A stretch of DNA of 64,000 nt, taken from VXYK01 sp965214565. GTDB taxonomy: Bacteria; Actinomycetota; Acidimicrobiia; Acidimicrobiales; Aldehydirespiratoraceae. Under the pieces are notes generated by a model. The model saw nothing but the letters and a program-made list of their open reading frames with translations, ran no database searches and was not told where the DNA came from. Location: contig OZ243951.1 in the NCBI GenBank assembly GCA_965214565.1, forward strand, positions 1,674,001 through 1,738,000. Direction: 5' to 3'. The translations under genes were made by a program, and so were the position numbers. This document shows positions 25,208-33,212 of the stretch, piece by piece (within the stretch, counting starts at the first letter, position 1; each line of letters starts with the position of its first letter).

Positions 25208-26977
25208 GTGAGCAAGGGGGCAGCAGAGGAGGCCGTTCGTTTCGAACCGGATGATCGCTGCGGACTGCCGGTTGCTCTGAGCGTTGGTCTTCAGGGGGTC
25301 ATGCTGGTGTTGGCCACGATCGTACTGATCGTCGTCATCACGGCCCGAGCCGGCGGGCAGGACGACAACTACATCGCCTGGGCGGTGTTCGCGTCCCTGG
25401 TGATCGCTGGCGGCTTGACAGCGCTTCAAGCAGCCCGTCTGCCGCGGCTAGGGGCGGGGCATATTCTGATCATGGGCCCCACGCCCAACTATGTGGCGGT
25501 GGCGGTGCTGGCCCTGGCCGCAGGCGGGCCCGGTTTGCTCGCGAGTCTGACGGTCGGTGCTGGGATCTTCTACCTGCTGCTGTCGTTCTGGCTGCCCCTT
25601 CTGCGCCGGATAATCACGCCGGTCGTCTCGGGCACGGTGATGATGCTGATAGCGGCGACGGTTCTGCCCATTGCGCTCGACCGGGTGCAGGCCGTGCCCG
25701 ACAGCGCACCCGCGGCGACCGGCCCGGTCGTGGCGCTTGTAACGCTGGTCGTGGTTGTCGTGTTGTCGCTGCGCGCTTTCGGTTCCTGGCGGATCTGGTC
25801 GCCGTTGATCGCCATCGGTGCCGGTTGCATCGTGGCGGTCATGTTCGGGGCCCTCGAGGTGTCACCGGTGGGTGACGCCGCCTGGATCGGCGTACCCGAC
25901 GGCGGGTTCGGTGGAATCGACCTGACCTTCGATGCCGACTTCTGGTCTCTGCTGCCTGCGTTCGTGGTCGTTGCCCTGGTGGGCAGCGTCAAGAACATCG
26001 GTGACTGCATCGCCATCCAACAGGTCTCGTGGCGCACTCCGCGGGTGACCGACTTCCGACTGGTCCAAGGATCGCTCAACACCAACGGCATCGGCATAAT
26101 GCTCTCGGGTCTGGCAGGCACGCCGCCGACGTCGGTCTACTCGTCGTCGAGTCCTTCGTTGATCCACCTCACGGGAGTGGCGGCCCGCAGCGTCGGCTAC
26201 GCGATCGGGGCGCTGATGGTAGCGATGGCGCTGCTGCCGAAGGTGGGGGCCGCGCTTCTGGCAATCCCGGATCCCGTGATGGGGGCCTACCTGGTCACCG
26301 CCATCGGTGTGCTCTTCGTGAGCGGAATACAGACGCTGGTAGCGGGCGGACTCGACAGGGGCAAGGCACTGACGGTCGGCATCGCGTTCTCGTTGGGGAT
26401 CGGCTTGGACAACCAGACGATCGGCGCCGATCTGCTTGGCGACAGATGGGGGCTGCTCATCGACAACGGAATGCTGGTGGGTGCGGTGACCGCGGTGGCG
26501 ATGAGCCAGTTCGTTGAGTGGACCGATCGCCGCGCGCAGGCACGGCTGAAGGTCGACCTCGACAGGTCGGTCGTGGGCGAGATCGAGGAGTTCCTGCGCG
26601 GCTTCGCTGTCGACCTCGGCTGGGATGCCCCAGCGACTCACCGGTTGTGCTCGGCGGGTGAGGAGACCTTGCTGAGCATTCTGGAGCACAGCGAAAGACG
26701 CCGGGGCGACCCGGGCGAATCGAGTAGCGGCACTCCGAAGTTGGTGGTGGTCGCCCGTCAGAGTGGGGAGACGGTTGAAATGGAGTTCCTCGCTGTGCTC
26801 GACGAGGAGAATCTGGAGGACCGGCTGGCCCACCTGAACGAAGAGTCCCACAGCGCTGCGGGTTTGGTGGAGGGCGAGGTTTCGCTCCGGTTGTTGCGGC
26901 ACTACGCCTCGTCGGTGCATCACCAGAAGTTCCACGGCCTCGACATCGTGACGGTTCAGGTCGCAGCATCGGGCTGA
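25208..26977 (+). CDS. NCS2-type (xanthine/uracil) permease fused to an RsbW-like ATPase-fold domain
   Basis: A 589-residue protein. Residues about 20-440 form a UraA-like transporter with 12-14 helices, including HILIMGPTPNYVAVAV, TPVVSGTVMMLIAATVLPIA and NTNGIGIMLSGLAGTPPTSVY, which match nucleobase permeases. Residues about 450-589 (LDRSVVGEIEEFLRGFAVDLG, SAGEETLLSILEH, LVVVARQSGETVEMEFLAVL) look like a GHKL/HATPase fold related to anti-sigma factor RsbW, but the N-box asparagine is not evident (EETLLSIL), so ATP binding is doubtful. GTG 25208 or a nearby codon starts it. Its partner-like STAS domain is on the neighbouring SulP. Confidence 0.75.
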   Translation: MSKGAAEEAVRFEPDDRCGLPVALSVGLQGVMLVLATIVLIVVITARAGGQDDNYIAWAVFASLVIAGGLTALQAARLPRLGAGHILIMGPTPNYVAVAVLALAAGGPGLLASLTVGAGIFYLLLSFWLPLLRRIITPVVSGTVMMLIAATVLPIALDRVQAVPDSAPAATGPVVALVTLVVVVVLSLRAFGSWRIWSPLIAIGAGCIVAVMFGALEVSPVGDAAWIGVPDGGFGGIDLTFDADFWSLLPAFVVVALVGSVKNIGDCIAIQQVSWRTPRVTDFRLVQGSLNTNGIGIMLSGLAGTPPTSVYSSSSPSLIHLTGVAARSVGYAIGALMVAMALLPKVGAALLAIPDPVMGAYLVTAIGVLFVSGIQTLVAGGLDRGKALTVGIAFSLGIGLDNQTIGADLLGDRWGLLIDNGMLVGAVTAVAMSQFVEWTDRRAQARLKVDLDRSVVGEIEEFLRGFAVDLGWDAPATHRLCSAGEETLLSILEHSERRRGDPGESSSGTPKLVVVARQSGETVEMEFLAVLDEENLEDRLAHLNEESHSAAGLVEGEVSLRLLRHYASSVHHQKFHGLDIVTVQVAASG

Positions 26978-27034
26978 ACCGTCTACGGCTGTCACGTCTA
27001 CCAAGGAAAAACCTATCGCCGTTAGGATCAGCCC

Positions 27035-27940
27035 ATGGTCTTCGCCGGTCTCTGGAACCTTCCCGAGCCGCTTTCGGTCCACGACGTGATGATGGACGAC
27101 GGTACCGTCATCGTGTTACGGCGTCATGGGAACCCGGATGGTCCCAGGATTGTGCTGTGCCACGGCAACGGTCTGGCGATCGACCTCTACTATCCGTTCT
27201 GGTCGCTGCTTACCGACGATTTCGATGTGGTCGTCTACGACCTGAGAAGCCACGGCTGGAATGCTGTCAGCGACCTCTCGAAACACACCTTCCCAAGATT
27301 CGTCGATGACCACGACACCGTGATGCAAGCGATCGACGACCATTTCGGTCAACAACCCCAAGTGGGTGTGTTCCATTCGATCTCGTCGATGGCGCCGCTG
27401 CTCTCACCGACCCTCGGGAGCCAATACTGCGCTCTGGTCTTGTTCGACCCGCCCCTGCGCAACCCCCGGGTGGTTCGTCACCAACTCGACGACGCGGCCC
27501 GACGCGCCGCGGGCCTCGCTGCACAGAGATCCCATCGGTTCAAGACCGTCGAGGCCTTCATCGACCTGATCGGCTTCTCCCCGACCTTCAAACTCGCCGT
27601 GCCCGGAGTGCACGAACTCCTGGCGAGAACCACGCTGCGCCCGAGCGCGGACGGCGACGGATACGAACTCCGCTGCCCGCGTGAACATGAGGCTCAGATC
27701 ATCGCTCACGCCAGCATCTTCGCCGTGCTGGTCGATTTCAGCGCGATGCAGTGCCCCATCAAGGTTGTCGGTGCGGACCCGACGCTGCCGTACTCGTATC
27801 TCCCCACGATCGACCTGAGCGAGATCCTGACCGTGGACTATGACTTCCTTCCCGACGCCACGCACTTCCTGCAGTTGGAGCAACCGGAGAAGTGCGTGGA
27901 GGAGATTCGTGGGTTCCTCACCCAAGTCGGGGTGATTTGA
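27035..27940 (+). CDS. Alpha/beta hydrolase
   Basis: A 301-residue alpha/beta-hydrolase-fold protein. The oxyanion region RIVLCHGNGLAIDLYYPF, the strand VVVYDLRSHGWNA, the nucleophile elbow VGVFHSISSMAP (H-S-x-S-S, with serine instead of the usual last glycine) and the terminal histidine in LPDATHFLQLEQP are visible. Its TGA overlaps the ATG of the phosphopantetheinyl transferase gene (TGATG). Coupling to that gene suggests an acyl- or thioester-related substrate, but this is inference. Confidence 0.82.
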   Translation: MVFAGLWNLPEPLSVHDVMMDDGTVIVLRRHGNPDGPRIVLCHGNGLAIDLYYPFWSLLTDDFDVVVYDLRSHGWNAVSDLSKHTFPRFVDDHDTVMQAIDDHFGQQPQVGVFHSISSMAPLLSPTLGSQYCALVLFDPPLRNPRVVRHQLDDAARRAAGLAAQRSHRFKTVEAFIDLIGFSPTFKLAVPGVHELLARTTLRPSADGDGYELRCPREHEAQIIAHASIFAVLVDFSAMQCPIKVVGADPTLPYSYLPTIDLSEILTVDYDFLPDATHFLQLEQPEKCVEEIRGFLTQVGVI

Positions 27941-28650
27941 TGGAGGCGGGTGACTGGTGGCGCCCGTACACTCAGGTTGACGGGGTCGTGATCGTGCATG
28001 TCGACCTGGCGGCGGATTCCGCCAACGAGGAGGCGGCTTGGTCCTGGCTCCACGACGCTGAACGTCTTCGTTGGCAGCGTTTCCTGCACGGGGGCGCGCA
28101 ACGCCAGTATCTGCTGTGCCGTGCGGCTCTCCGTTCGCTGCTGTGTGATGCGCTCGACTGCGGTAACGAGGGCCTGGTGCTCGACTCGACGGAACACGGG
28201 AAGCCCTATGCAACGGTCGACGGCCGCGCAGTGTCGTTCGGTTTCAATGTCAGTCACAGCGGCTGCCACGGGCTGATCGCCCTCTCCCACGACCGACGTG
28301 TGGGGGTGGATGTCGAGGAACTCACTGCGCAGCGCAACCTCAACCTTCTGATCGAGGGGACTTTCGGGCCGAACGAACAGGCGGAGTTGGCCGCGCTCGA
28401 CGGAAGTCGGAAGCTTCGGCTGTTCTTCCGGCTCTGGACCATCAAGGAGGCGTTGAGCAAGGCTCACGGATGGGGACTCTCAATGGACGTCTCTCGTATC
28501 GAGGTGCCGAAGAACCTGAGGGACGGTGAGACGACCGGCCGATTCCGGTTCTGTGACCTTGGTGAACCCGGCGACACCGTCTGGCACGTCTCCAACCTCT
28601 CAACGGACGCCTTCGCGGCTGCGGTGGCCCACGAAGGGAACCGAGCATGA
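27940..28650 (+). CDS. 4'-phosphopantetheinyl transferase (Sfp type)
   Basis: A 236-residue enzyme that moves phosphopantetheine from CoA to carrier proteins. Signature motifs are STEHGKPY, FNVSHSG, VGVDVEEL (Mg-binding Asp/Glu) and LWTIKEALSKAHGWGL, in the correct order. ATG 27940 overlaps the stop of the hydrolase gene; the frame is open 16 codons further upstream, inside the hydrolase. Sfp-type enzymes usually serve polyketide or peptide synthases or lysine metabolism; none of these is in the window. Confidence 0.93.
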   Translation: MEAGDWWRPYTQVDGVVIVHVDLAADSANEEAAWSWLHDAERLRWQRFLHGGAQRQYLLCRAALRSLLCDALDCGNEGLVLDSTEHGKPYATVDGRAVSFGFNVSHSGCHGLIALSHDRRVGVDVEELTAQRNLNLLIEGTFGPNEQAELAALDGSRKLRLFFRLWTIKEALSKAHGWGLSMDVSRIEVPKNLRDGETTGRFRFCDLGEPGDTVWHVSNLSTDAFAAAVAHEGNRA

Positions 28651-28671
28651 GCGCACCTGTGCGGGTTCGAG

Positions 28672-29412
28672 TCAATCGAGCCAGTCGGTTCGGTCGTCGA
28701 CGTGGGGTTGTCGTCCGGTTCGCATCGGTGAGAGCGGCGCGTCGACCATGAGGATCCGCTGCCAGCCCGCGACGACTTGGGCGACGCTGCGGCGCCACTC
28801 GGTGATCGCGGTGTCGCCGGCCAAGTGCGAGTGCTCACCGGCCACCCAGTGCTCCCAGGTGGGGATGGCCCAGATCAGCACACACTCGTCGTCGTTGGCC
28901 ATGGCGACGCGATAGGCGCCCACCGGCTCCCAGCCCAGCGCTGTGTAGGCGTCGATCCCGCTGTCGTGCAAGGCGCCGAGAAGGTCGGCCGTGGCACCCG
29001 GGCGGACCTGGACCAGCTCATGGGCGTAGCAGACACCGGAGACGCCGTCCGCGATCAGCTGGTCGATCGTGCGTGTCCATGGGGCTGGAATGACGATGCG
29101 GTCGAGCCCGCCGCGTCGGAACTCGGCGGCGCGTGCCCACCACTTCTCCAGCACCGGATCGTAGGCACCTGTTCCTGCGCTCTCGAGGGCCATTCCGGTG
29201 GCGATTCCGTCGAGCCCTTCGAGTTCCCACATGTTGACCACCTCGGGCCAGCGGCCGGTCGAGCCGATCACCGGCCACACGCCGAAACACTTCTGGCCCC
29301 GTTCGATCTGCGCGGTGGGACTCCAGTTCGCCGTCATGTGGTGGACGTACTTGGCGCGGTTGAGTCCGTTGATGTGGATGAACTCGTGGATGTAGGCCTT
29401 CGTGTTCGTCAT
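28672..29412 (-). CDS. Hypothetical protein, two dimeric alpha/beta-barrel-like repeats
   Basis: A 246-residue soluble protein with no catalytic motif I recognise. It seems to contain two ferredoxin-like repeats of the NIPSNAP/EthD type: one from AYIHEFIHINGLNRAKYVHH with NMWELEGLDG, another from CYAHELVQVRPGATADLLGA with CVLIWAIPTWEHW. Such proteins often act as small dimers in lipid or aromatic pathways. It lies downstream of the acyl-CoA operon on the same strand after a 110-bp gap with its own repeat. Confidence 0.65.
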   Translation of the reverse strand: MTNTKAYIHEFIHINGLNRAKYVHHMTANWSPTAQIERGQKCFGVWPVIGSTGRWPEVVNMWELEGLDGIATGMALESAGTGAYDPVLEKWWARAAEFRRGGLDRIVIPAPWTRTIDQLIADGVSGVCYAHELVQVRPGATADLLGALHDSGIDAYTALGWEPVGAYRVAMANDDECVLIWAIPTWEHWVAGEHSHLAGDTAITEWRRSVAQVVAGWQRILMVDAPLSPMRTGRQPHVDDRTDWLD

Positions 29413-29422
29413 GTCGCCATCG

Positions 29423-29450
29423 CTCGTGTCACAGTCCTCGTGTCACAGTC
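29423..29450 (-). repeat. Two tandem copies of a 14-bp unit upstream of the barrel-like gene
   Basis: The unit ctcgtgtcacagtc occurs twice in tandem, 11 bp before the start of the minus-strand gene. It could be a regulator binding site or a simple duplication. Confidence 0.7.
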
Positions 29451-29523
29451 CCTGGACTCATGCGGTTCCACGATAGGTGCCATCGCCGGCCCGGTCGGTT
29501 CGATCACTCTGTGACGGTGGTGT

Positions 29524-30219
29524 TCATGGCTGCTCCAGAGCGTTCCAGAGCGACCGTTTGAGGACGCGGAGCCTCTCCGCCGGGTGCTTGGCGATGAGTT
29601 GGGCGAGCTCCGTCGCTCGTGCCCGGAGTTGATCGGCGGCGACGACCTCGGAGACGATCCCGAGTTGGTGTGCACGCGTCGCTGACAGCCGTTCGAGCGG
29701 GCCCATGAACGCCATGCGCGACACGCTCTCCATCGGTGACTTCTTCAGGAGGCCGATGGTCTCGAACGCCGAGACCTGACCCACCCCCACGTGGGGGTCG
29801 AGGAAGGTGGCTGTGTCTGCTGCGATCACGATGTCGGCATCGGCGACGAAATGCAGGCCGCCGCCGGCACAGGTGCCGTTCACTGCCGCGATTACCGGCT
29901 TGGTCACGTCGCAGTGCCATGAGGTCATCCGCAACGTGAAGTCTCGAGTCTGTCGAGAGCTTGCCCGCAGCGCGTCCGGGTCCGTGGCGAGCTGACGGAC
30001 GTCCAGACCGGTCTGGAACGCACGCCCGTTGCCGGTGTTGACGATCACGCGTACGGCGGGGTCCGACTCCAGTTCACCCCAGGCCCGCTCGAGTTCCACG
30101 AACATCCGGGCGTCGATTGCGTTGGCTGCATCGGGTCGGTCGAAGACCAGCCAGCCGACGGCGCCGTCGATCGAGACCTTGATCGTCTCGTAGCCGGCGG
30201 GCTCGTCGGTGCGGCTCAC
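29524..30219 (-). CDS. Enoyl-CoA hydratase/isomerase family protein (copy 1)
   Basis: A 231-residue crotonase-fold protein. The two oxyanion-hole segments are GRAFQTGLDVRQLA and VNGTCAGGGLHFVADADIVI; the middle region LDPHVGVGQVSAFETIGLL lacks the classical GxxPGxG of enoyl-CoA hydratases, so exact activity is open. It is shorter than copy 2 upstream, with which it is clearly paralogous. GTG 30219 overlaps the TGA of the acyl-CoA synthetase remnant (GTGA). Confidence 0.88.
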   Translation of the reverse strand: MSRTDEPAGYETIKVSIDGAVGWLVFDRPDAANAIDARMFVELERAWGELESDPAVRVIVNTGNGRAFQTGLDVRQLATDPDALRASSRQTRDFTLRMTSWHCDVTKPVIAAVNGTCAGGGLHFVADADIVIAADTATFLDPHVGVGQVSAFETIGLLKKSPMESVSRMAFMGPLERLSATRAHQLGIVSEVVAADQLRARATELAQLIAKHPAERLRVLKRSLWNALEQP

Positions 30220-30371
30220 AGCCTCGCCACTTGGTCCTTGCGGAGGACCTTGCCGACCTCACTGCGCGGCAGCTCGTCGATCGATTCGTATCGGACCGGG
30301 ACCTTGTAGGGAACGAGCTGCTCGTGGCGGGCAGCTTCGAGATCAATTTCGGGCGTCCCGACGAGGGTCAC
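30216..30371 (-). pseudogene. 51-residue remnant of an acyl-CoA synthetase C-terminal domain
   Basis: A frame from GTG 30371 to TGA 30216 encodes 51 residues, including LVPYKVPVRYESIDELPRSE and then VGKVLRKDQVARL. This is the end of an AMP-binding (ANL) enzyme, containing the P-x4-GK motif with the catalytic lysine of the adenylation half-reaction. Nothing of the remaining 450 or so residues is present. Both ends overlap neighbours by GTGA, so it is still translated in phase with the operon. Probably a deletion relic kept by translational coupling; a functional micro-domain cannot be excluded. Confidence 0.7.
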
Positions 30372-31174
30372 GGTGACTCGAGCGGGGCCCACTCGGGCTT
30401 GCGCTTCTCAGCGAAGGCCATCGGGCCCTCGGTCTGGTCTGGGTGGCCCCACATTGACACGAGGTGTTCGGCGCCGGCCCTGCAGGCATCGGTCAGCCCT
30501 GCCTCGAGGGCACCCCAGAGGGCGCGCTTGGTGGCCGCCATCGCAGACGGGGAGTTCTTCGCGATGGTCTCACCGATCTCCTGGGCCCGCTCCCGGAGCT
30601 GGCCGGGCGGGTCGACGATCTCGGAGATCATGCCGAGCATGTAGGCACGCTCGGCACCCATGCGCTCGTACTTGCCCATGAACGCCATCCGCATCACCGC
30701 TTCGACGGGCATCTTCTTGATCAGGCCGATCGCCTCGATGGCGACCACCTGGCCGACGGAGGTGTGCGGGTCGAAGAACTGCGCGTCGCTGGCAGCAATG
30801 ACGATGTCGGCATCGGCGATCCAGTGGAAGCCGCCGCCGCAGCAGATGCCGTTGACCGCGGTGACGACGGGTTTCCACACGTCCTGGTGCCACGACGTGA
30901 AGTGGACGTCGAAGTCCTCCATGGACTGGCGGTACCGCTCCATGCCGATACCGTCGCTCGCGAGTTCGCTCATGTCGACGCCGGTTTGGAAGTCTCGACC
31001 ATTGCCGGTGTGGACGATCACCCGGACGGCGGGATCGTGGGCCAGCTCGGTCCAGGCGTCGGCGAACTCGTCGCGCATTGCGCCGTTCATGGCGTTGCGG
31101 ACGTCGGGCCGGTCGTTGATCAGCCAACCGACGGGGCCATGGCGTTCGACGACCAAGTGTTTGTAGGTGCTCAT
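30368..31174 (-). CDS. Enoyl-CoA hydratase/isomerase family protein (copy 2)
   Basis: A 268-residue crotonase-fold protein paralogous to copy 1. Oxyanion segments are GRDFQTGVDMSELA and VNGICCGGGFHWIADADIVI, and the shared SVGQVVAIEAIGLIKKMP replaces the usual hydratase active-site loop. The C-terminal helix runs to EGPMAFAEKRKPEW, which is complete. It overlaps the acyl-CoA dehydrogenase gene by 4 bp upstream and the synthetase remnant by 4 bp downstream, so all are one operon. Confidence 0.9.
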   Translation of the reverse strand: MSTYKHLVVERHGPVGWLINDRPDVRNAMNGAMRDEFADAWTELAHDPAVRVIVHTGNGRDFQTGVDMSELASDGIGMERYRQSMEDFDVHFTSWHQDVWKPVVTAVNGICCGGGFHWIADADIVIAASDAQFFDPHTSVGQVVAIEAIGLIKKMPVEAVMRMAFMGKYERMGAERAYMLGMISEIVDPPGQLRERAQEIGETIAKNSPSAMAATKRALWGALEAGLTDACRAGAEHLVSMWGHPDQTEGPMAFAEKRKPEWAPLESP

Positions 31175-32421
31175 CTCGGGGTGTCCTCCCAGCTTGCTCC
31201 ATGGTACGGGTCCGGTTCTCGGGGGAGGCCGAGCACCTTCTCTCCGATCACGTTCTTGTTGATTTCAGTGGTGCCGCCCTCGATGGTGTTGGCGCGGCTG
31301 CGGATCATGCCGCTCAGTTCGTACGGGAGCGACTCGGCCCAGGTGGCGGCCGACGGGAAAGCGAGGGCCGCGGGGCCGAGCAGGTCGGTCGCCAACATCT
31401 GGGTGGCCTGGTTGAGGGTGCTCTGGTGGACCTTGCCGATCGAGGCGGCCGGCCCGGGCGTTGCGCCGGCCTTGACCGTGGCCCGCACGCGGTCGTTGGT
31501 CCAGCCGCGGATCCGCTCCTCGCTGTAGAGACGCGTGAGGCGGTCCCGCATGACGGGATCGAGGCCCACCCTGCGAGCCGTCTCGACGAGCCTCGTCACG
31601 CCACTGCCGCCGATGCGGTCAACGCCGCCCGACCCGGATCCCGCCACCATCTGACGCTCGCCTGCGAGCGTGGACGCGGCGACTCGCCAGCCGTCGCCCT
31701 GTTGGCCGACCCGGTTGAAGTCGGGTACGCGAACCTCGTCGAGCCACACCTCGTTGAAGTCGACGGTGCCGCCCATGTGCCGCAGCCCGCGCACTTCGAC
31801 TCCGGGACTGCGGAGATCGACGAGGAAGTAGGTGATGCCCCTGCGCTTCGGCACGGAGGGGTCGGTGCGGGCGAGGCAGACGGCGAACTCGGAGTGGTGC
31901 GCCCATGTACTCCAGACCTTCTGCCCCGTCAGCACCCACTCGGCGCCGTCGCGCTGGGCTCGCATGGCGAGGGATGCGAGATCGGAGCCGGCACCCGGCT
32001 CGCTGAACATCTGGCACCAGCGTTCCTCGTTGGCGACCATCGGTGGCAGGAACCGGAGCCGTTGCTGCTCGGTGCCGTGTGCGAACAGCGCTGGTGCCAT
32101 GTTGTGGAGACCAAGCGGGTTGAGGCGGCCCAGATTGAACGACTCCAGCTGGTCCTCGGCCAGTTGGGCCTGACGTGGCGCGAGGTCGAGTCCGCCATAC
32201 TCGACGGGCCAGGTTGCGACCGCGAGACCGGACTCGGCGAAGCGCCGGTACCAGGATTCGTACTCCGATCTCGGTCGGACGGCTCGAATCGCCTGACGCC
32301 CGCCCGGGGCGGCCGCCTGCCAAGGTTCCGGGACGTGTTCCGCGATCCAGCCTTCGACCGCATCCGCAATCTCTGCGTCTGTGCTGTCGGGCCCGATCGC
32401 GAGCCTCTTCGTTCTGTCCAC
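31171..32421 (-). CDS. Acyl-CoA dehydrogenase
   Basis: A 416-residue FAD enzyme. FAD and substrate signatures include WCQMFSEPGAGSDLASL, WVLTGQKVWSTWAHHSEF, FNEVWLDEVRVPD and, near the C-terminus, ANTIEGGTTEINKNVIGEK. It belongs to the steroid/long-chain type often found in actinobacterial degradation clusters. Electrons would pass through ETF to an oxidoreductase such as the EtfD-like protein at 4693-6930. Its stop overlaps the start of hydratase copy 2. No regulator lies beside the operon. Confidence 0.95.
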   Translation of the reverse strand: MDRTKRLAIGPDSTDAEIADAVEGWIAEHVPEPWQAAAPGGRQAIRAVRPRSEYESWYRRFAESGLAVATWPVEYGGLDLAPRQAQLAEDQLESFNLGRLNPLGLHNMAPALFAHGTEQQRLRFLPPMVANEERWCQMFSEPGAGSDLASLAMRAQRDGAEWVLTGQKVWSTWAHHSEFAVCLARTDPSVPKRRGITYFLVDLRSPGVEVRGLRHMGGTVDFNEVWLDEVRVPDFNRVGQQGDGWRVAASTLAGERQMVAGSGSGGVDRIGGSGVTRLVETARRVGLDPVMRDRLTRLYSEERIRGWTNDRVRATVKAGATPGPAASIGKVHQSTLNQATQMLATDLLGPAALAFPSAATWAESLPYELSGMIRSRANTIEGGTTEINKNVIGEKVLGLPREPDPYHGASWEDTPR

Positions 32422-32425
32422 GGCC

Positions 32426-32815
32426 TCAGTCTTCCTGCAGGATCTCCAGCATGTTTCCGTCGGGATCGGTGATCAGGGCCATGCGAGCGCCGCGACGGTG
32501 GCTGGTCACGTCGACTGTCACGCGGGCGCCCTGCGCCACTGCGGCGTCGACCGCGGCCCGTGCATCGTCGACATGGATCGCGGCGTACGCGAAACCAACG
32601 CGGCCAGACCAGGTGATCGTGTCGTCGGCGGGCAGCGGCTCATCGGCGGGCTGAAAGATCTTCAGACCCGTGCTGCCGCGGGCCAGCCGGTGGACCGTCC
32701 CCTCCGGGAATTCCAGGACCTTCACGACCTCGAAGCCGAATGCTGAGGAGTAGAAGCCGGCCAGAGCTGCGCCGTCGTTGCTCACGATGCCAGCTTCGAG
32801 ACGCGGGGTAGTCAT
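32426..32815 (-). CDS. VOC-superfamily (glyoxalase/dioxygenase-fold) protein
   Basis: A 129-residue protein with two beta-alpha-beta-beta-beta halves: LEAGIVSNDGAALAGFYSSA at the start and VGFAYAAIHVDDARAAVDAA then MALITDPDGNMLEILQ at the end. Glu in MLEILQ is the usual last metal ligand. ATG 32815 fits the family N-terminus; the frame runs to 32866 without similarity. It is the first gene of the acyl-CoA operon, 4 bp before the dehydrogenase, so it might be a CoA-ester epimerase or isomerase. Confidence 0.82.
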   Translation of the reverse strand: MTTPRLEAGIVSNDGAALAGFYSSAFGFEVVKVLEFPEGTVHRLARGSTGLKIFQPADEPLPADDTITWSGRVGFAYAAIHVDDARAAVDAAVAQGARVTVDVTSHRRGARMALITDPDGNMLEILQED

Positions 32816-33065
32816 GGGGCAATCATTGCGCCGGTCGCTGAGGGCCGCCAATGCGACCTCTACCACGCTGATCGACCGGGATGGCTAACCCTCGGTTGCG
32901 CGCAGGCTCTAGTTCTGACCCCACCAACTGCGCCGCCCGCGGACTCCTGATAACATGGCCCCCGAACCGACACCAAAACCTCCAAACCCACAATTTCGCG
33001 CAGGGCCCGAAGGAGCTGTGCCGTGTGCGGACTAATAGCATATTCCCTTATTGGAGATCACGACG

Positions 33066-33212
33066 ATGAGCAAGCCTGACAATCGCCGCGACGTGTTGAG
33101 CCGCATCGGTTCGCGCCTACGCGTGACTGCGCGACGCACCCCCCCCCCCCCCCCCCGTGCACATTTCGGTTGGGAGACCGGAAGGCAGCCTCTGGGGGCT
33201 GTTGAGAGGTAG
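33066..33212 (+). CDS. Out-of-frame leader of surface protein B
   Basis: ATG 33066 has GGAG nine bases upstream. It encodes MSKPDNRRDVLSRIGSRLRV, then TARRT and five prolines, and continues out of frame to TAG 33210-33212. With one C fewer or two more it would run on as PPPPVHISVGRPEG into the giant frame. This is most likely the true 5' end of gene B in its off state. Confidence 0.65.
   Translation: MSKPDNRRDVLSRIGSRLRVTARRTPPPPPRAHFGWETGRQPLGAVER
33139..33156 (+). repeat. Poly-C tract, 18 C (slippage tract of gene B)
   Basis: Eighteen uninterrupted C between the leader with a good ribosome site and the signal peptide of protein B. Lengths of 17 or 20 would be in frame. The longest single-base run in the window. 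Confidence 0.95.
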
